This document shows, piece after piece, positions 42,490-44,241 of a DNA stretch of 44,241 nucleotides. The notes under the pieces are model-generated. The model did not search any database. It was not told the DNA's origin and saw only the letters and a list, made by a program, of their open reading frames with translations. Where the stretch lies: contig JAYWGN010000014.1 in NCBI GenBank assembly GCA_043778255.1, positions 1 to 44,241 on the forward strand, given 5' to 3'. Position 1 is the stretch's first letter, and every line of letters begins with the position of its first letter. The stretch is from JAYWGN01 sp043778255. GTDB lineage: Bacteria; Bacteroidota; Bacteroidia; Chitinophagales; Chitinophagaceae. The translations under genes were made by a program, and so were the position numbers.

Positions 42490-43263
42490 ATGATTGATAC
42501 AAGTAACAATATGAAACAAATGGGTAATGACGTAGCCCCAATTATTGAAGTTAATAATGTTTTTAAAACTTTTGGAAAAACTAATAGCATCTTAAAAGGG
42601 GTAAGCTTTATAGTTAATAAAGGTGAAAGTTTGGTGGTGTTAGGAAAGTCAGGTTCAGGCAAATCAGTGCTTATTAAATGTATGGTAGCATTGGTACAAG
42701 CCGATGCTGGCGAAATAAAGCTATTTGGCAAAGATGTACTTAAAATGACAACCAAAGCATTAAATGAAATAAGAATAAAAACAGGTTTCCTATTTCAAAA
42801 TGCAGCTTTATATGACTCTATGAGTGTAAAAGAAAATTTGAGCTTTCCGTTAGTAAGACAGCAAAAAAAAATAACAAACAATGAACTTAATACAGCCATA
42901 GCAGAGTCACTACAGCAGGTAGGATTAGCCGATGCTATATATAAAATGCCAGCTGAATTATCTGGCGGAATGCGAAAAAGAATTGGCTTGGCACGATCAA
43001 TAATACTTAACCCCGAAATAATATTATACGATGAGCCAACAACTGGGTTAGATACCATAACATCCAAAGAAATAAGTGAATTAATTATACATATTCAAAA
43101 ACGATATAACACCACTTCAATTATAATAACACATGATATGGCTTGTGCTAAACTAACAGGAAACAGAATTATTTTATTGAAAGATGGTATTATACATGCA
43201 GGTGGCACTTATAGCCAATTAGAAAATAGTACTGATGAATGGGTAAGGTCATTTTTTATTTAA
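42490..43263 (+). CDS. mlaF: MlaF-type ABC transporter ATP-binding protein
   Basis: 257 residues: ATPase of the Mla/MCE lipid transporter. Walker A is GKSGSGKSVLIK, the signature motif LSGGMRKRIGLARSI (the GMRKR form marks this family), Walker B ILYDEPTTGLD, and H-loop IITHDM. Starts 13 bp after mlaE and ends 13 bp before mlaD. Part of a plain mlaEFD operon; no mlaB or mlaC gene is adjacent, as is usual in Bacteroidota. Confidence 0.95.
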   Translation: MIDTSNNMKQMGNDVAPIIEVNNVFKTFGKTNSILKGVSFIVNKGESLVVLGKSGSGKSVLIKCMVALVQADAGEIKLFGKDVLKMTTKALNEIRIKTGFLFQNAALYDSMSVKENLSFPLVRQQKKITNNELNTAIAESLQQVGLADAIYKMPAELSGGMRKRIGLARSIILNPEIILYDEPTTGLDTITSKEISELIIHIQKRYNTTSIIITHDMACAKLTGNRIILLKDGIIHAGGTYSQLENSTDEWVRSFFI

Positions 43264-43276
43264 AAAAAACATTTTT

Positions 43277-44080
43277 ATGCAAAAAAAAGAGCGGTTTTTA
43301 ATTAAGTTAGGATTGTTTGTAATAGTAGGGTTAGCACTACTAGTGGTTACAGTTTACTATATTGGAAAAGAGAAAAATTTATTTGGTCCTACATTTACCT
43401 TAAAAGTACAATTCAAATCAGTAAGTGGTTTAAAAGTAGGAAATAATGTTCGTTTTTCGGGCATTAATGTAGGTACCATTAACGATATTGTATTAACATC
43501 TGACTCCACAGTACAAGTAGTTATGGTTATTAAAAAAAAGATACAGAAATTTATTAAATCTGATGCCCAAGCTAGTATAGGATCTGATGGTTTGATGGGC
43601 GACAAAGTACTCACTATTATCAACGGAAAAAGCAGTGCTAAGCTAGTAGAAGATAATGCTTATATACTTTGTAAAAATGCTGTTGAAATAGATGATATAA
43701 TGATGAGTGCCAAAGCAAGTGTTGACAATGTGGGTATTATAACAGAACAGTTAGCACTATTTACCTACAAAATAAATAATAGTAATGGGTTATTAACCAC
43801 TTTAATTGCCGATAATGAAATGTCGGAGAGTATAAAAAATACCTTAAATAATTTGCAAACAAGTTCAAATAATTTTACAGCATTTACTAATAAATTAAAT
43901 AATGGCAACCTTACAAAAGCTTTAGACTCAACAATGGTAAACATACAAGGTGCCACAAAAGGGCTTAACGAAAATATGGAAGCAGCGAAGAGTAATTTTT
44001 TATTAAGAGGGTATTATAAAAAAAAGAAAAAAGCCGCAGCAAAAAAGTTAAAAGCAGATAGCATAAAATCTAAAAATTAA
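43277..44080 (+). CDS. mlaD: MlaD-type MCE-domain protein
   Basis: 267 residues. An N-terminal membrane anchor (about 11-30) is followed by the MCE domain (38-115): FTLKVQFKSVSGLKVGNNVR, FSGINVGTINDIVL, then ASIGSDGLMGDKVLTII. It binds lipids in the periplasm and forms the hexameric ring of the transporter. The part after the domain (120-230) is helical and ends in a Lys-rich tail (YYKKKKKAAAKKLKADS). Together with mlaE and mlaF it makes the whole transporter in one operon. Confidence 0.94.
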   Translation: MQKKERFLIKLGLFVIVGLALLVVTVYYIGKEKNLFGPTFTLKVQFKSVSGLKVGNNVRFSGINVGTINDIVLTSDSTVQVVMVIKKKIQKFIKSDAQASIGSDGLMGDKVLTIINGKSSAKLVEDNAYILCKNAVEIDDIMMSAKASVDNVGIITEQLALFTYKINNSNGLLTTLIADNEMSESIKNTLNNLQTSSNNFTAFTNKLNNGNLTKALDSTMVNIQGATKGLNENMEAAKSNFLLRGYYKKKKKAAAKKLKADSIKSKN

Positions 44081-44147
44081 TTTAAAGAATAACTAACAAG
44101 TAAAAAAATACATAAAAAAAGTAAAATAGTACATTACCAAATTACAC

Positions 44148-44186
44148 AAAAAAGACTCTCCAAGCCAAAGCTTAAAAAGTCTTTTA
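44148..44186 (-). terminator. intrinsic terminator of the tRNA-Arg gene
   Basis: On the minus strand AAAAGACT (from 44185) pairs with AGTCTTTT (to 44150), with an inner AAGC/GCTT stem, then a T-run. It starts about 8 bp past the tRNA 3' end. The plus-strand mlaD transcript can also use it. Confidence 0.88.
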
Positions 44187-44192
44187 TAAAAG

Positions 44193-44241
44193 TGATCTGG
44201 ACAGGACTCAAACCTGTGACCCACAGCTTAGAAGGCTGTTG
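44193..44241 (-). tRNA. tRNA-Arg (TCT), partial, 5' part outside the window
   Basis: The minus strand reads in from the edge as anticodon stem ACAGC / GCTGT enclosing the loop CTTCTAA, so the anticodon is TCT (Arg, AGA codons). Then a 5-nt variable loop, T-stem ACAGG / CCTGT around TTTGAGT, the 3' acceptor strand CCAGATC, and discriminator A at 44193. CCA is not encoded. The D arm and the 5' acceptor strand lie beyond 44241. Confidence 0.92.

Overview
The window looks like a chromosomal segment of an AT-rich member of the Bacteroidota (perhaps Chitinophagales or Sphingobacteriales; the rank below phylum is a guess). Signs are: several promoters with the Bacteroidota -33 TTG / -7 TAnnTTTG pattern, almost no Shine-Dalgarno sequences, many short secreted proteins with MKK-type signal peptides ending in AQ, Bacteroidota-style lipoproteins, and LpxH and MlaEFD envelope genes that imply a Gram-negative outer membrane. 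It contains chromosomal housekeeping genes and one accessory-looking block; I see no integrase, transposase, phage gene or CRISPR array.

Layout. 1-386: a 21-bp tandem repeat and a GC-rich hairpin that may be a structured RNA. 387-9154: housekeeping genes, mostly on the minus strand: metF, a small lipoprotein, pgi, a family 9 glycosyltransferase, an MFS permease paired with a DedA-type protein carrying an unusual secreted N-terminal domain, a beta-CASP nuclease and clpS. 9237-12981: a VWA protein, a duplicated pair of small membrane proteins, and a minus-strand operon (small membrane protein, PaaG-like isomerase, PaaI-like thioesterase). 13140-13856: a dense array of two interleaved palindromic repeat types. 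13923-16563: the downstream part of a cytochrome c oxidase gene set (ctaE, ctaF, SCO1, DUF420) behind a textbook Bacteroidota promoter. 16717-20806: upp, a shrunken AnmK-like protein lacking its catalytic motifs, and an lpxH operon, then a LUD-domain protein. 21023-24121: a very large secreted BNR/sortilin-type beta-propeller.

24248-36282 is the most accessory-looking part, all on the plus strand. A LuxR-type two-component pair is followed by a 710-residue protein built of YadA-head-like repeats, then nine consecutive small secreted genes: two proteins with a signal peptide plus N-terminal coiled coil joined to different beta domains (CARDB; beta/gamma-crystallin-like), a possible carbohydrate-binding-like protein, a tiny lipoprotein, a calycin-like protein, a Lys/Arg/Glu-rich helix protein, two unknowns, and an OmpA-domain protein that could anchor the set to peptidoglycan. 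This block is my best candidate for an undescribed cell-surface system.

36353-39713: a Fic AMP-transferase gene whose promoter is overlapped by paired inverted repeats, a lipoprotein behind a perfect 17-bp terminator, and a sparsely coding region. 40076-44080: an AI-2E family permease, a small membrane protein and an mlaEFD lipid-transport operon. The window ends inside a minus-strand tRNA-Arg(TCT) gene with its own terminator.
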